64,000 nucleotides of DNA from Vibrio plantisponsor (GCF_013041605.1 NZ_JABEQC010000011.1:98300-162299), one strand, 5' to 3'; positions 38,959 through 49,312 are shown, counted from the stretch's first letter. Notes: generated from the sequence alone by a model not told the origin. Translations and numbers: made by a program.

Positions 38959-40213
38959 TTGATAATATTTTGTTAACTGCTCCTTTGTTGTTGTTGATGT
39001 ATTTTTCTATATGTGATTTTTGCTGATAATATGTTTCATCTTTATTCATTATCTTTGTCACACATGGAGCAATATCATGGTTACTTTTGACGATAGTTAT
39101 CGCTTTATTCTTTCTCATAGAGTTTACAACTTCTGAAAAATTATAATAGCTTGGGCCTGTTAAAACGGGCTTTCCGAGCGCAGCTGGCTCCAACATGTTA
39201 TGTCCTCCAACCTTATCGCCTAGCAAACTACCTCCCATAAAACAGATATCAGCCGCTTCCATGAGGGTTAGCATTTCCCCCATGGTATCTCCCAGGTAAA
39301 CCTGAATGTCGTTATCTAACAATCTATGATTATGTTCAGTTCTGCGAACAGTATTGAATTTTTGCTTGGATAGGTTGAATACGTCGTTAAACCGTTCTGG
39401 ATGACGTGGAACCAATATTAGCAGAGCATTAGGATGATCTTTTAATACTTCTTGATGTGCTGATAATATTTGTTCATCTTCGCCGCTATGTGTGCTGGCG
39501 GCAATCCAGACAGGACGATTGTTACCCAGCTGATTGCGTAAGGCTTGGCCTTCTTCTTTCACTTTTGGACTAATTTCAATATCAAACTTAATTGAGCCAG
39601 TGACAGAAACCTTTTCTTTTGCTACACCAAGCCTAATAAAACGTTCTGCATCATCAGGATATTGACACAGAACTTGAGTTAAATTCTTGGCTAGCATGTC
39701 AAATATTGGCTGTACTTTTGCGTAGCGTTGGCAAGAAAGTTCTGACAGACGTGCATTAATTACGGTAATAGGAATGTTCGCTTTCGCGACCGTATGCAGA
39801 GTGTTGGGCCAAAGCTCAGTTTCCATAATGAGTAGCTGTCTAGGTTTTATAGCATTTATAAAACCACGAACGGCAAACGGGAAGTCGAATGGCATATAGC
39901 GATGTTCAGCTATTCCTGCTAACTTTTGGGCTTGTTCCGCGCCTGTAGCTGTCGTTGTAGTGATGACTATCCTTAGGTGCGGATATTGTGCTTTTAGCCT
40001 TTTAATCAAAGGGGTAACTGCAAGAGTTTCACCTACTGATACTGCGTGGATCCATATTGGGCCATGGCTGCAATCTAATTTAGGTGTTACACCGAAGTGC
40101 TCTTTCCAGCGTTTTCCTACACATGGTTTTCCTGTTCGGTGTCTATATAGCCCCCACATTAGAAACGGTGACGCAACAGCAAGCAAAGCAGTGTAGATAT
40201 AGCGAATGAGCAC
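38948..40213 (-). CDS. waaA: Kdo transferase WaaA
   Basis: Transfers Kdo from CMP-Kdo to lipid IVA (GT30). 421 residues. N-terminal membrane anchor (about 3-20), I-W-I-H-A-V-S-V-G-E-T with the active-site glutamate, M-E-T-E-L-W-P-N, and C-terminal M-G-G-S-L-L and G-G-H-N-M-L-E-P-A. GTG start behind GAGG. With kdkA in the locus a single phosphorylated Kdo is expected, as in Haemophilus and V. cholerae. Confidence 0.95.
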   Translation of the reverse strand: MLIRYIYTALLAVASPFLMWGLYRHRTGKPCVGKRWKEHFGVTPKLDCSHGPIWIHAVSVGETLAVTPLIKRLKAQYPHLRIVITTTTATGAEQAQKLAGIAEHRYMPFDFPFAVRGFINAIKPRQLLIMETELWPNTLHTVAKANIPITVINARLSELSCQRYAKVQPIFDMLAKNLTQVLCQYPDDAERFIRLGVAKEKVSVTGSIKFDIEISPKVKEEGQALRNQLGNNRPVWIAASTHSGEDEQILSAHQEVLKDHPNALLILVPRHPERFNDVFNLSKQKFNTVRRTEHNHRLLDNDIQVYLGDTMGEMLTLMEAADICFMGGSLLGDKVGGHNMLEPAALGKPVLTGPSYYNFSEVVNSMRKNKAITIVKSNHDIAPCVTKIMNKDETYYQQKSHIEKYINNNKGAVNKILSIIK

Positions 40214-40224
40214 GGTAGCCTCGA

Positions 40225-41007
40225 TTATTTCTTAATTAGGTCTTCAGACTTCATATGAGTCCACTTACCTCTCGGTTTATCCAAGTATTGAAAGTATTCA
40301 TTGGTAAATGTGCCCTGAATACAAACATAGCGGCGGCGCTTTGATTGTATAGCTTCATTGGCAAGAACATCATTAAAAACTTTAGGCCCTGTGGTTCCAT
40401 AAACCCCTTTCTTTGGGTCATAGTTTTCAATGTTATTGACAATCGCATCCAAGACTTTCTTAAAGTGCGGATTATTGGGCGCTGTCGCTAAGAAGTAATT
40501 GGTAATTTCAGTATCGTTTTTAATCTTTATGTATAAAGCGTCTTTTACTCCCTTAAGCAGTTTGCTTAACGGCCAAACCAAAGTCGCATCGATATCCATA
40601 TAGATACCACCTTCTTTATACAAGGTGGTCACACGCCATAAATCGGCTTGAGCAGCTCCGTCCGTTAGCTTCAGATAAGCTTCATAGACTTCTTTTGGAG
40701 CGTTCTGTTTCAAATACTCCTCTCTCGCCTCTGTACTAACATATCGATAGTCATAACTGAGAGACATCAAACGATTAAACAAATAATTCAGATATACGGG
40801 CAGAGCACTACGATTAGAGTAGTTTGTTTGCCAAATGACTTTCGTTACACCGCTGTCATTGGAGCTTTTGAGCTTGGCTGGTGAATATTCTGGGATAGTA
40901 AAACGCACTTTAGGTAATATGAAATGAAATGGGTATGACAACACCTTGAAGATATTGCCAAGCAATTTAATTGTGCGATTTGCGACCATAACTGGTAAGT
41001 GACTCAT
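40225..41007 (-). CDS. GT32-like glycosyltransferase with DXD motif
   Basis: 260 residues from the ATG at 41007, which follows AAGGGA; an in-frame start at 41055 is possible but lacks one. Core: V-I-W-Q-T-N near residue 57, then [22 protein letters not shown] (DXD metal site), the hallmark of the OCH1/capsular GT32 group. N-terminal hydrophobic stretch may associate it with the membrane. Lies between waaF and waaA, so probably an outer-core transferase. Donor unknown. Confidence 0.75.
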   Translation of the reverse strand: MSHLPVMVANRTIKLLGNIFKVLSYPFHFILPKVRFTIPEYSPAKLKSSNDSGVTKVIWQTNYSNRSALPVYLNYLFNRLMSLSYDYRYVSTEAREEYLKQNAPKEVYEAYLKLTDGAAQADLWRVTTLYKEGGIYMDIDATLVWPLSKLLKGVKDALYIKIKNDTEITNYFLATAPNNPHFKKVLDAIVNNIENYDPKKGVYGTTGPKVFNDVLANEAIQSKRRRYVCIQGTFTNEYFQYLDKPRGKWTHMKSEDLIKK

Positions 41008-41067
41008 AATGTCCCTTATTAAAAATAATTCTGACGTTTTATAGTGGTAGTGCAAGCCATGATATAA

Positions 41068-42096
41068 CTAGCTAAGAAACTTGTTAATAGCTTGCATAAC
41101 GGTCTCAGGTGAAAGCTTATTTAAGCAGTCCAAATGTTGCAAAGGACATTCGCGCTTAAAGCAAGGTCTACAACTGATGTCTGTATGAACAATTTCAACG
41201 TTATTTGATAGTGGTGGCGTATATTGAGGAGAGCTAGAACCATATACAGCAACAATATTACACCCTACAGCAGCAGATACGTGCATTAGCCCTGAATCGT
41301 TACTTACCACTGTATGGCATGCTGCTAGCATATCTACAGCTTCAATAAGTGATGTTTTACCTGCTAAGTTCTTGCAGTACTGCTGGAACTCAGGGGGCAG
41401 TTGTTGACGAATTGAATCTGTGACTTCTCTGTCTTTTGCTCCACCAAATAGCCAAACTTGTTGGCCTTTTTCTATAAGTTGATGAGCAATCTTTGCATAG
41501 TATTTATCTGGCCAACGTTTCGCTGGACCAAATTCAGCACCAGGGCATAAGCCTACAACTGGGCGTTCTAGATCTAGCGAAAGTTTTTCAAGCGTAAGTT
41601 GTTGAGCATTTTTATCAACAGTCAGTTTTGGTATTGGACAGTGTTCAAGCGTTACCTGTTCAAGCATGGTCTGTTTAGGATAAGCAAGTGCGACATAGCG
41701 TTCGACCATGTATTGAAAAACGCGTTTATCTGGTCGTAGGTCATTGATAAGACCATATCTCATTTCACCTTTCCAACCTGTGCGAGATGGAACCCCCGCA
41801 AACAGAGGGATTAACGCCGATTTTGCTGAATTAGGTAGTATAAAGGCATGAGTATATTTCTGACGTTTTAGTTCTCTGCCTAGTGCCCAACGTCCTGAGA
41901 GGTTAAAAGATCCGTGGCCGATAGGCATTTCTATCGCTTTATTTACCTCAGGCATGCGCTGAAGTATCGGTTTACACCAAGCTGGAGCGAGCACATCGAT
42001 CTGTGCCGCAGGGTGCAGCTCTCTTAACGTTGTGTATAGGCTTTGTGACATAACCATATCACCAACCCAAGAAGGACCAATAATCAGAATTTTCAT
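41068..42096 (-). CDS. waaF: ADP-heptose:LPS heptosyltransferase II
   Basis: Adds the second heptose of the inner core. 342 residues from ATG 42096 (M-K-I-L-I-I-G-P-S-W-V-G-D-M-V-M-S-Q-S-L, the WaaF signature); a GTG four codons upstream is the alternative, and neither has a clear ribosome-binding site. Further family blocks: L-P-N-S-A-K-S-A-L, G-E-M-R-Y-G-L-I-N-D, C-P-G-A-E-F-G-P-A-K-R-W-P and S-N-D-S-G-L-M-H. Confidence 0.93.
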   Translation of the reverse strand: MKILIIGPSWVGDMVMSQSLYTTLRELHPAAQIDVLAPAWCKPILQRMPEVNKAIEMPIGHGSFNLSGRWALGRELKRQKYTHAFILPNSAKSALIPLFAGVPSRTGWKGEMRYGLINDLRPDKRVFQYMVERYVALAYPKQTMLEQVTLEHCPIPKLTVDKNAQQLTLEKLSLDLERPVVGLCPGAEFGPAKRWPDKYYAKIAHQLIEKGQQVWLFGGAKDREVTDSIRQQLPPEFQQYCKNLAGKTSLIEAVDMLAACHTVVSNDSGLMHVSAAVGCNIVAVYGSSSPQYTPPLSNNVEIVHTDISCRPCFKRECPLQHLDCLNKLSPETVMQAINKFLS

Positions 42097-42153
42097 AGTG
42101 TTTTTCACATTGAATGTATATATGTGGCAGATTAAAAGAGAATAAGTTAACTG

Positions 42154-43923
42154 CTACTTTTTGACTTTTCTAAAGGTATAATTGCCACGAATTTTACGCC
42201 ATAAACCAAATACGTCTGTCTTCGGGAAGATAGCAATACGGCGAATTTGATACTTATCTTGATGGATAGCTAATGGACCGCTATTAGTCGCAACAGCAAA
42301 TTGATACCCAGCTTGTTGAGCTATATCCTTAGAACATTGGTTATGGTCACCGTATGGATAGGCAAAAGAGCATAACTTAGTTTGTAGAAGTTCTTCTAGT
42401 TCTTGTTTGTTAGTTTCTATTTGTGTTCTCTGATCTGCCTCTGAAAGTGTGCTCAGTCGAGGATGTGTCATCGTATGGCCACCTATCTCGACCAGACCTG
42501 AACTGTGCAGCTCTTTCAGTTGTTCAGCAGACATTAGCGGAACGGATTTCTCTGGATTCTCTGGCACTTCAACGTCCCAGCGATTGAACTTTTCTCCAGT
42601 CACAACATAGATGACCGCTTTAAAGTGATATTTTTTAAGCAGTGGCAGCAATAGTTCGTGGTTGTCTTTATAACCATCATCGACAGTGAGAATGATGTAG
42701 CGTTTCCCATACTCGAGCCTATGGATGAGTCCTTTATCCGCCAAGTCACTAAAAGTAAGAGTTTCAAATCCCATTCGCTTTAGTAACTTGAAGTGTTTCT
42801 CAAGCATATCCACATGCATGTAAGTACCATGAACGCCTTTTTCACTCTCACCTCGAATAAATCGATGATACATGATCACAGGCATTTCACGCTGGAGCTT
42901 CTCAACATAAACGGTTTGATAGGTATCTTCGAGATGATCAACAACCTTCGAGAGATCGTAATTGTCTTGGATAAGTCGGTTAACTTTAGTTTCACAATGT
43001 TTGGTCTTTAAAGCCGCTTCAACAATGTTTGCTATTTGGCTGAAATCAATATCAAGGTCTTTAGAACCAATATCGCCAAAGTTAGTAGCCATAGCCTGAT
43101 GAATATTGTTGCTATCAATGAGTCCAATACAGTTGGCTTCACCAATAGCTAAAGTAGGTCTGCCACATAATAAGGCTTCCATCGCTACTCGCCCAGCGCC
43201 AATGACTAAGTCGGATTGAGCCATAACTTTCTGAACATCATTGGTATAACCAGGAAAAGAGACTTTTGAAGTAAACGGAGTAAATCGTCCAGTCACTTCT
43301 GAGCCGGTTATAACACGCACATCATATTTATCAGTGTCTAGGCAATCTTGGAGAAGCTTGTAGCATAAATCACCTTTTGGACCAGTTAGACGACCAATGA
43401 TTGAGATGACAGGTTTAGTATTTTCGGGCGCATCCTGCCATTTGAAATGCGATGTTTGTATGCCATTACGACTTACAACCATTTCATCAAGTGGCACGGT
43501 TAGGTCTTTATGGAGTTGCTCTCTTATTGCTTCGCATACCGGAAGCGCTTTATCCCCCATCGCATGAAATTTTTTGCGCGAGGCGTGAACTGGTTGCCGA
43601 CCGTGAACGGTTGTGACCATTGGCGTGCCTGTGATTTTACAAGCGATGTGACAACTCCAACTGGAAGCTCTGGAATGTGCGTGAACCAGTTGAATATTGT
43701 TTTTCCTAATTAGATAAACAAGGTACGCGACGTGCCAGAACCTGCGAGGAATGCTGCGTTTGTTGAATCGTAAAGAGAAAAATGGTCCAAGATGAGGTTT
43801 AGTTAAAGTATCACTCACATAGATAACATTATGCCCACGCTTGGTTAGTTCATCTCCAACTGTTGTGGCATACACTTCTGCCCCTGTTACTTCTAACTGG
43901 GAAAGAGCCATTAAAATATTCAT
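42154..43923 (-). CDS. Fusion: GT4 glycosyltransferase + polysaccharide deacetylase (CE4)
   Basis: 589 residues in two parts. Residues 1 to about 340 are a GT-B transferase of the GT4 type (H-A-H-S-R-A-S-S-W, V-S-R-N-G-I, I-I-G-R-L-T-G-P-K-G, and V-A-M-E-A-L-L-C-G-R-P for donor binding). Residues 347-589 are a NodB-homology deacetylase: M-P-V-I-M-Y-H-R, then T-V-D-D-G-Y (D415/D416) and G-G-H-T-M-T-H-P (H483/H487), the D-H-H metal triad of CE4. Both halves keep their key residues. It suggests that one polypeptide adds an N-acetylated sugar to the core and then deacetylates it. No signal peptide, so it acts in the cytoplasm. Confidence 0.85.
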   Translation of the reverse strand: MNILMALSQLEVTGAEVYATTVGDELTKRGHNVIYVSDTLTKPHLGPFFSLRFNKRSIPRRFWHVAYLVYLIRKNNIQLVHAHSRASSWSCHIACKITGTPMVTTVHGRQPVHASRKKFHAMGDKALPVCEAIREQLHKDLTVPLDEMVVSRNGIQTSHFKWQDAPENTKPVISIIGRLTGPKGDLCYKLLQDCLDTDKYDVRVITGSEVTGRFTPFTSKVSFPGYTNDVQKVMAQSDLVIGAGRVAMEALLCGRPTLAIGEANCIGLIDSNNIHQAMATNFGDIGSKDLDIDFSQIANIVEAALKTKHCETKVNRLIQDNYDLSKVVDHLEDTYQTVYVEKLQREMPVIMYHRFIRGESEKGVHGTYMHVDMLEKHFKLLKRMGFETLTFSDLADKGLIHRLEYGKRYIILTVDDGYKDNHELLLPLLKKYHFKAVIYVVTGEKFNRWDVEVPENPEKSVPLMSAEQLKELHSSGLVEIGGHTMTHPRLSTLSEADQRTQIETNKQELEELLQTKLCSFAYPYGDHNQCSKDIAQQAGYQFAVATNSGPLAIHQDKYQIRRIAIFPKTDVFGLWRKIRGNYTFRKVKK

Positions 43924-43952
43924 AGTGTGCTCATCAAGTCTTTTATTAAGAT

Positions 43953-44786
43953 CTAGTCTACGCTACCCGCCTGATGATAACCATCAAGAGCAACGATGTG
44001 ATTACCTTCGCGAGTTTGTCTGAACAATTCTTCCGCTTGTTCTAAACGAGGAAGTTCAGTGTGGATCACATGTAGAACAATAGCTTGATAGAATAAATTT
44101 TTTATCTGCTTACCCTGTTTGACTAGGCGATACTCAATATCAGTATCTTCTCCAATACTTGGTATGTTGTAACGGTTATCAAAGCCATTTACCGATAAGA
44201 AATCTTCTTTATGAAGAGAGAAGTTACAACCAACAATACCTTTTTTCTTTGTGTTGAGTTTTTTTAGCAAAAAAGGGTGGGTGATGCGAATCCCTTTCTC
44301 CACATTTTTGCCGTGACCAAATAAATAAAGGCTAAAAATTTTTAGTTTATTGCGGTTGAAAAATCTATCTGGGGATGCACTAGTGTAAAGACGTTCCTTA
44401 AACTGTGTTGCTAAGTCGACTCTGCGACCATTTAGGATTGAGTTAGGCTGCTTATTGGATAAATGATCGGCAACAAAGTGACTTTGCGGTATGCAATCAC
44501 CGTCAATAAAAATGAGGTAATCGCTACTGCTATGACTAACGGCTTTGTTTAATATGCGATTTTTCCTAAATCCAATGTCCTCTTGCCATATATGAGTGAC
44601 AGGTTTTGCAGCGTCCGAGATGAGTTGTTTCACTTTAGTCACGTTTTCTTCACGTGAACCATCATCGGCAATAATAATCTCAAAGTTCTCTTTTTGATTA
44701 TCTAGTGCCTTGATGATACAAGCCAATGAATCCACATTATTGTAAAAAGACACGATGACTGAAGCATCGTACTGATATTTATTCAT
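43953..44786 (-). CDS. GT2 family glycosyltransferase
   Basis: 277 residues. V-I-V-S-F-Y-N-N-V-D-S-L begins the GT-A fold; I-I-I-A-D-D-G-S-R and F-I-D-G-D-C (DXD) form the donor site. A C-terminal block G-C-N-F-S-L-H-K-E-D-F and G-E-D-T-D-I-E-Y-R resembles the Glyco_transf_7C region of chondroitin-type transferases. Its start overlaps the end of waaL by eight bases. Outer-core sugar transfer is likely; donor unknown. Confidence 0.82.
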   Translation of the reverse strand: MNKYQYDASVIVSFYNNVDSLACIIKALDNQKENFEIIIADDGSREENVTKVKQLISDAAKPVTHIWQEDIGFRKNRILNKAVSHSSSDYLIFIDGDCIPQSHFVADHLSNKQPNSILNGRRVDLATQFKERLYTSASPDRFFNRNKLKIFSLYLFGHGKNVEKGIRITHPFLLKKLNTKKKGIVGCNFSLHKEDFLSVNGFDNRYNIPSIGEDTDIEYRLVKQGKQIKNLFYQAIVLHVIHTELPRLEQAEELFRQTREGNHIVALDGYHQAGSVD

Positions 44787-46005
44787 TTTGTTTTAATTCC
44801 ACATTAACCCGTGCATAGCATAAAGCGACCAAGGAAAAGAATATGGTCGTTTGGTATTCCAGCCCACTAGTATAGAAAACAGAAGTTATTCCGTACGTTA
44901 TGATTAAGCAAATTCCGGAGTATGCCCATGCACTGACATGATCTTTATGCATCAGAAAGAATTTCAGCATCAACACTATAATAACCATGTAGGCTAAAGC
45001 GTATATTGCGCCAATTTTTACTAACAAATCTAAGTATGTATTGTGTAGATCCTTAAACGAAACTTCTCCATTTGTTTGATCGATCATCTTTTGAACATTT
45101 GTCGACTGGTCTAAGAACAGCCGATACTTGGATTCAAAGTGTTCAATACCGACGCCGAAAAAAAACTCGCTAGGCTTATTAGCTAAGTTGTATTTAGCAA
45201 AGTTAAAACCATTCTGCCACATAACAAGTCGTGCATTATTTGAATCATTGTGATGTACATCAGCAATGCTGGAGATGCGCTGATGAACAGCTTCTATTGG
45301 TGGAAAAGATTTACCGACATAAAAAATTGCGGATAAGCTTAGAGCGATAGTGAAAAAGGCTTTTGGAGAACGCAATAGAAGATATAACGAGCTGGTGATG
45401 GTAATAGCTAAAAGAGGCCCTCGACCACCTGAGATTACCAATGCTATTAAACAACAGACTGATAAAATCATGTAAAGTAGACATTTACCTTTAGTGAAGC
45501 TATTGCGGTGCTCGAAGATCAAAGGTATTAAAATAGCTAAGCTGTATCCTAGACACTCCGCCCATCGGCCTACATCCCAAAAGCTCGTAATCCTTTGTCC
45601 ATTCCATTCGGTGACTCGAGCTAACTCATAAAATGCATTTCCTAGTCCGACTAGTAATCCAGCTATGAGGCTTACTTGTGCCCACCGAAGGTTATTAGTC
45701 TTTCTAAGTTGAAAGTAAAGGATAGGAAATACCAATAGAATGCTTGCTTTACGAAAGTAGGTCATAGCGTCTTTTGTTTCCATTGACAATGTTGAAGCAA
45801 TGCCAAGACAGAATAGGCCAATAAATCCCCACAACATGTGATGATGAGACACTAGTTTTCTGAAGTTTTTGTTACGAACGAAGGAATAGATTTGAATTAG
45901 CAGCAATAAGCTTAAGCCAATATAGATACCTGCTTTTGATAAAAAAAGAGAGAAAAATAATAAGCAGAAAGAAGTTATTTCTATTTTGGTAAGCAAATTT
46001 GGCAT
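44779..46005 (-). CDS. waaL: O-antigen ligase WaaL family
   Basis: Inner-membrane enzyme that joins undecaprenyl-linked O-antigen to lipid A-core at the periplasmic face. 408 residues from ATG 46005; an in-frame GTG at 46071 lies inside an intercistronic hairpin, so I prefer the later start, though its ribosome-binding site is weak. About eleven to twelve hydrophobic segments, with the large periplasmic loop (about 245-345) of the Wzy_C/WaaL family containing S-F-K-D-L-H-N-T-Y-L (conserved His) and, earlier, S-G-G-R-G-P-L-L. In the core cluster next to hldD, the usual place. Confidence 0.85.
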   Translation of the reverse strand: MPNLLTKIEITSFCLLFFSLFLSKAGIYIGLSLLLLIQIYSFVRNKNFRKLVSHHHMLWGFIGLFCLGIASTLSMETKDAMTYFRKASILLVFPILYFQLRKTNNLRWAQVSLIAGLLVGLGNAFYELARVTEWNGQRITSFWDVGRWAECLGYSLAILIPLIFEHRNSFTKGKCLLYMILSVCCLIALVISGGRGPLLAITITSSLYLLLRSPKAFFTIALSLSAIFYVGKSFPPIEAVHQRISSIADVHHNDSNNARLVMWQNGFNFAKYNLANKPSEFFFGVGIEHFESKYRLFLDQSTNVQKMIDQTNGEVSFKDLHNTYLDLLVKIGAIYALAYMVIIVLMLKFFLMHKDHVSAWAYSGICLIITYGITSVFYTSGLEYQTTIFFSLVALCYARVNVELKQNE

Positions 46006-46066
46006 GAAAAAACTTAAATATGAGTGAGGTAGAATGCTCAATTTGAGCCTGTAATTATCTTGAAAA

Positions 46067-46094
46067 TGCACCTACCCTAGACGGGGTAGATGCA
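46067..46094 (-). terminator. Hairpin between hldD and waaL
   Basis: TGCA-C-CTACCC (46067-46077) and GGGTAG-A-TGCA (46084-46094) pair with one mismatch. On the minus strand ATTTTC follows, so it may be a leaky terminator that lowers expression of the downstream core genes. Confidence 0.45.
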
Positions 46095-46110
46095 AGCTCT
46101 AAAAATCAGG

Positions 46111-47052
46111 TTATTTGTTGATAATACTCATGTACTCAGCCACGCCTTCAGCCACAGTCTTAAATTGGTGGTCACAACCTACGGCACGTAGTTTAGTTAA
46201 GTCAGCTTGGGTAAATTCTTGATATGCGCCTTTCAAGTGGTCAGGGAATGGGATGGTTTCCACTTCACCTTTACCATGGAACTTTATAACTGCTTTAGCT
46301 ACTTCATTGAATGATTCTGCATTGCCTGTGCCTAGGTTAAAAATACCTGACGTACGATGCTTCATAAACCACAGGTTTACCGCTGCAACGTCGCCTACAT
46401 AAACAAAATCGCGTTTAAAATGCTCACTACCGGCAAACAGTTTAGGGTTCTCACCAGCGTTCATTTGATTATTTAAATGAAACGCAACGGATGCCATTGA
46501 ACCTTTGTGTTGTTCGCGTGGACCATAAACATTGAAGTAGCGGAAACCAGTCACTTGAGAAAGTTTTTCACCATGTGCTTCCGCATCTGCCCAAAGTTTT
46601 CGAACATAATTATCAAACTGTTGCTTTGAATAACCGTAAACGTTTAATGCACCTTCATATTGTCGTTCTTCAATAAAAGTATCAGTTTCACCATAAGTTG
46701 CCGCTGAAGAAGCGTAAAGGAAAGGGATCTCCCGATCTAAACAGTAATGCAACAACTCCTTAGAGTACTCATAGTTGTTGAGCATCATATATTTACCGTC
46801 CCACTCAGTTGTGGCAGAACAGGCTCCTTCATGGAAAATTGCTTCGATAGGACCGAAATCGTCTCCAGCCATAATTTGTGTCAGGAAATCATCGCGATCC
46901 ATGTAATCGGTAATATCCAGGTCGACTAGATTTTGGAACTTACGGCCATTTTTTAAATGATCCACTACGAGTATGTCGTTGATACCTTGTTCGTTAAGTG
47001 CTTTAACGATATTGCTGCCAATCATGCCAGCACCGCCAGTTACGATGATCAT
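46111..47052 (-). CDS. hldD: ADP-L-glycero-D-manno-heptose 6-epimerase
   Basis: Last step of ADP-heptose synthesis, the donor for the heptosyltransferases nearby. 313 residues. Rossmann motif G-G-A-G-M-I-G-S-N at the N-terminus, F-H-E-G-A-C-S, S-S-A-A-T-Y-G and catalytic Y-G-Y-S-K. Marks the border between the conserved core region and the variable polysaccharide cluster, as in V. cholerae and V. parahaemolyticus. Confidence 0.96.
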   Translation of the reverse strand: MIIVTGGAGMIGSNIVKALNEQGINDILVVDHLKNGRKFQNLVDLDITDYMDRDDFLTQIMAGDDFGPIEAIFHEGACSATTEWDGKYMMLNNYEYSKELLHYCLDREIPFLYASSAATYGETDTFIEERQYEGALNVYGYSKQQFDNYVRKLWADAEAHGEKLSQVTGFRYFNVYGPREQHKGSMASVAFHLNNQMNAGENPKLFAGSEHFKRDFVYVGDVAAVNLWFMKHRTSGIFNLGTGNAESFNEVAKAVIKFHGKGEVETIPFPDHLKGAYQEFTQADLTKLRAVGCDHQFKTVAEGVAEYMSIINK

Positions 47053-47106
47053 AGATAAATCCTCAATACAAATTAGCTTTATGGGGCTCTGCCCAAAGAT
47101 AAAACC

Positions 47107-47134
47107 AGTATATCACGCTTGTTTCATGCGTCAC
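47107..47134 (-). promoter_or_regulatory. Candidate hldD promoter
   Basis: On the minus strand GTGACG (47134-47129), a 16-base spacer, then TATACT (47112-47107), about 55 bases before the hldD ATG. Confidence 0.45.
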
Positions 47135-47294
47135 CCCTGACTGAACGGGATCCAAGAAAATCTTGTAGGGTCTTTCGTTTAGAAATACTCGATCTTGGTT
47201 CGTTCTCGTGTGCCGTAGTCCGAGTGTAAGAATGCTCTTTTAAGAGGCGTTACTCTCCACAAAACTAATAAGTACTATCGCACATGGCTACATC

Positions 47295-47309
47295 TTGGTT
47301 TAAACTCTG
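47295..47309 (+). repeat. 15-bp repeat shared by two polysaccharide promoter regions, copy 1
   Basis: TTGGTTTAAACTCTG is identical to 50858-50872. The two copies precede rmlB and manC respectively. Confidence 0.6.
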
Positions 47310-47368
47310 GGCTAAATTGATTCCATTCTAGATAGTGCAAGCTATATTTTTGCTATAGGCAGAGTTTG

Positions 47369-48433
47369 ATGAAAATATTAGTAACTGGTGGGGCTGGCTT
47401 TATTGGCTCAGCAGTCATCCGACATATTATTAACGATACTCAAGATTCAGTAATAAACGTTGACAAATTAACTTATGCTGGAAACTTGGAGTCATTGGAT
47501 TCTATTTCTAGCAACGACCGTTATGTTTTTGAACAAGTAGATATTTGTGATCGACTAGCGCTAGACCGTGTTTTCGCTTTGCATAAGCCTGATGCTGTGA
47601 TGCATTTAGCCGCAGAGTCTCATGTTGACCGTTCTATTGATGGTCCTGCTGCATTTATTGAAACCAATATTGTTGGCACTTATATCCTACTTGACGCTGC
47701 CCGTAGCTACTGGAACAAAATGGATAGCGATAAGAAGACTGCCTTCCGCTTCCATCATATTTCAACCGATGAGGTGTATGGTGACTTAGAAGGGACGGAT
47801 GACTTGTTTACCGAAGAAACTTCTTATGAACCATCTTCTCCTTATTCAGCGTCAAAAGCATCAAGTGACCACCTAGTACGTGCGTGGCTACGTACTTATG
47901 GTTTGCCAACGATCGTAACAAATTGCTCAAACAACTATGGTCCTTTCCATTTTCCAGAAAAACTTATCCCACTCATGATCCTTAATGCACTAGATGGTAA
48001 ACCGCTGCCTGTTTATGGAGATGGTATGCAAATTCGTGATTGGTTATTTGTTGAAGACCATGCTCGTGCACTATACAAAGTTGTAACTGAGGGTAAAGTC
48101 GGTGAAACCTATAACATTGGTGGTCATAACGAAAAAGCGAATATTGAAGTGGTGAAAACCATTTGCACGCTATTGGAAGAGTTAGTGCCTACTAAACCTC
48201 AAGGTGTTGCTCAATACCTCGATTTAATCACTTACGTCAAAGACCGCCCGGGGCACGATGTTCGTTATGCCATTGACGCGGCGAAGATTGAACGTGAACT
48301 GGGGTGGAAACCTCAAGAAACGTTCGAATCAGGTATTCGGAAAACTGTTGAGTGGTATCTCAATAATAAAGAGTGGTGGAGCCGTGTATTGGATGGTTCA
48401 TATAGTCGTGAGCGCCTAGGTGGTGGAGAATAA
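47369..48433 (+). CDS. rmlB: dTDP-glucose 4,6-dehydratase
   Basis: Second step of dTDP-L-rhamnose synthesis. 354 residues from the ATG at 47369; a TTG one codon earlier is less likely. G-G-A-G-F-I-G at the N-terminus, S-T-D-E-V-Y-G (the T-D-E catalytic trio) and Y-S-A-S-K. First gene of rmlBADC, all closely spaced. Confidence 0.96.
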   Translation: MKILVTGGAGFIGSAVIRHIINDTQDSVINVDKLTYAGNLESLDSISSNDRYVFEQVDICDRLALDRVFALHKPDAVMHLAAESHVDRSIDGPAAFIETNIVGTYILLDAARSYWNKMDSDKKTAFRFHHISTDEVYGDLEGTDDLFTEETSYEPSSPYSASKASSDHLVRAWLRTYGLPTIVTNCSNNYGPFHFPEKLIPLMILNALDGKPLPVYGDGMQIRDWLFVEDHARALYKVVTEGKVGETYNIGGHNEKANIEVVKTICTLLEELVPTKPQGVAQYLDLITYVKDRPGHDVRYAIDAAKIERELGWKPQETFESGIRKTVEWYLNNKEWWSRVLDGSYSRERLGGGE

Positions 48434-48436
48434 TCA

Positions 48437-49300
48437 ATGAAAGGAATTATTCTTGCTGGTGGTTCTGGTACTCGGTTATATCCGATCACACGCGGCGTTT
48501 CTAAGCAACTGCTTCCTGTTTATGATAAACCGATGATTTATTATCCTCTTTCAGCGCTCATGTTAGCGGGCATTAAAGATATTTTAATTATTACAACTCC
48601 AGAAGATAACGAAAGCTTTAAACGCCTTTTGGGTGATGGTTGTGATTTTGGTATCAATTTGCAATACGCCATTCAAGCAAGCCCAGACGGGCTAGCACAA
48701 GCATTCCTTATCGGTGAAGAATTTATAGGTAATGATTCTGTATGCTTGGTACTGGGTGACAACATTTTCTATGGTCAGTCTTTTAGTAAAACACTGAAAA
48801 GTGCAGCTTCGCGTGAGAATGGTGCAACAGTATTCGGCTACCAAGTTAAAGATCCAGAGCGTTTTGGTGTGGTTGAGTTCGACCATGACATGAAAGCTAT
48901 CTCTATCGAAGAAAAGCCAGTTCAACCTAAATCCAACTACGCTGTGACTGGTTTGTATTTCTATGACAAACGCGTTGTTGAGTTTGCTAAGCAGGTTAAA
49001 CCTTCAGCTCGTGGTGAGCTGGAAATTACTACCATTAATGAAATGTATCTTAACGATGGGTCGTTGAATGTTGAATTACTGGGACGTGGTTTTGCTTGGT
49101 TAGATACTGGTACGCATGAAAGTTTGCATGAAGCGTCATCGTTTGTGCAAACCATTGAACACGTACAAGGTTTAAAAGTGGCGTGTTTAGAAGAAATTGC
49201 ATGGCGAAATGGCTGGTTAACGGATGAGCAAATTAAAGCCATTGCTAAACCTATGTTAAAAAATGCTTATGGTCAGTACTTAGACTCTTTGATTAAATAA
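48437..49300 (+). CDS. rmlA: Glucose-1-phosphate thymidylyltransferase
   Basis: Makes dTDP-glucose from dTTP and glucose 1-phosphate. 287 residues. [11 protein letters not shown] signature, [10 protein letters not shown] and V-L-G-D-N-I-F-Y-G. Three bases after rmlB. The glucose 1-phosphate may also come from the GH94 phosphorylase when that locus is active, though this is only a metabolic connection. Confidence 0.96.
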   Translation: MKGIILAGGSGTRLYPITRGVSKQLLPVYDKPMIYYPLSALMLAGIKDILIITTPEDNESFKRLLGDGCDFGINLQYAIQASPDGLAQAFLIGEEFIGNDSVCLVLGDNIFYGQSFSKTLKSAASRENGATVFGYQVKDPERFGVVEFDHDMKAISIEEKPVQPKSNYAVTGLYFYDKRVVEFAKQVKPSARGELEITTINEMYLNDGSLNVELLGRGFAWLDTGTHESLHEASSFVQTIEHVQGLKVACLEEIAWRNGWLTDEQIKAIAKPMLKNAYGQYLDSLIK

Positions 49301-49312
49301 CTAAGGTCAATA

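Larger units (their letters stand above)
47053..47368. other. hldD-rmlB divergent intergenic region
   Basis: 316 bases. Contains the hldD promoter candidate (47107-47134) and the 15-mer TTGGTTTAAACTCTG (47295-47309) shared with the manC upstream region. No ops element (GGCGGTAG) is present here, unlike the region before manC. No reading frame of note. Confidence 0.5.
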
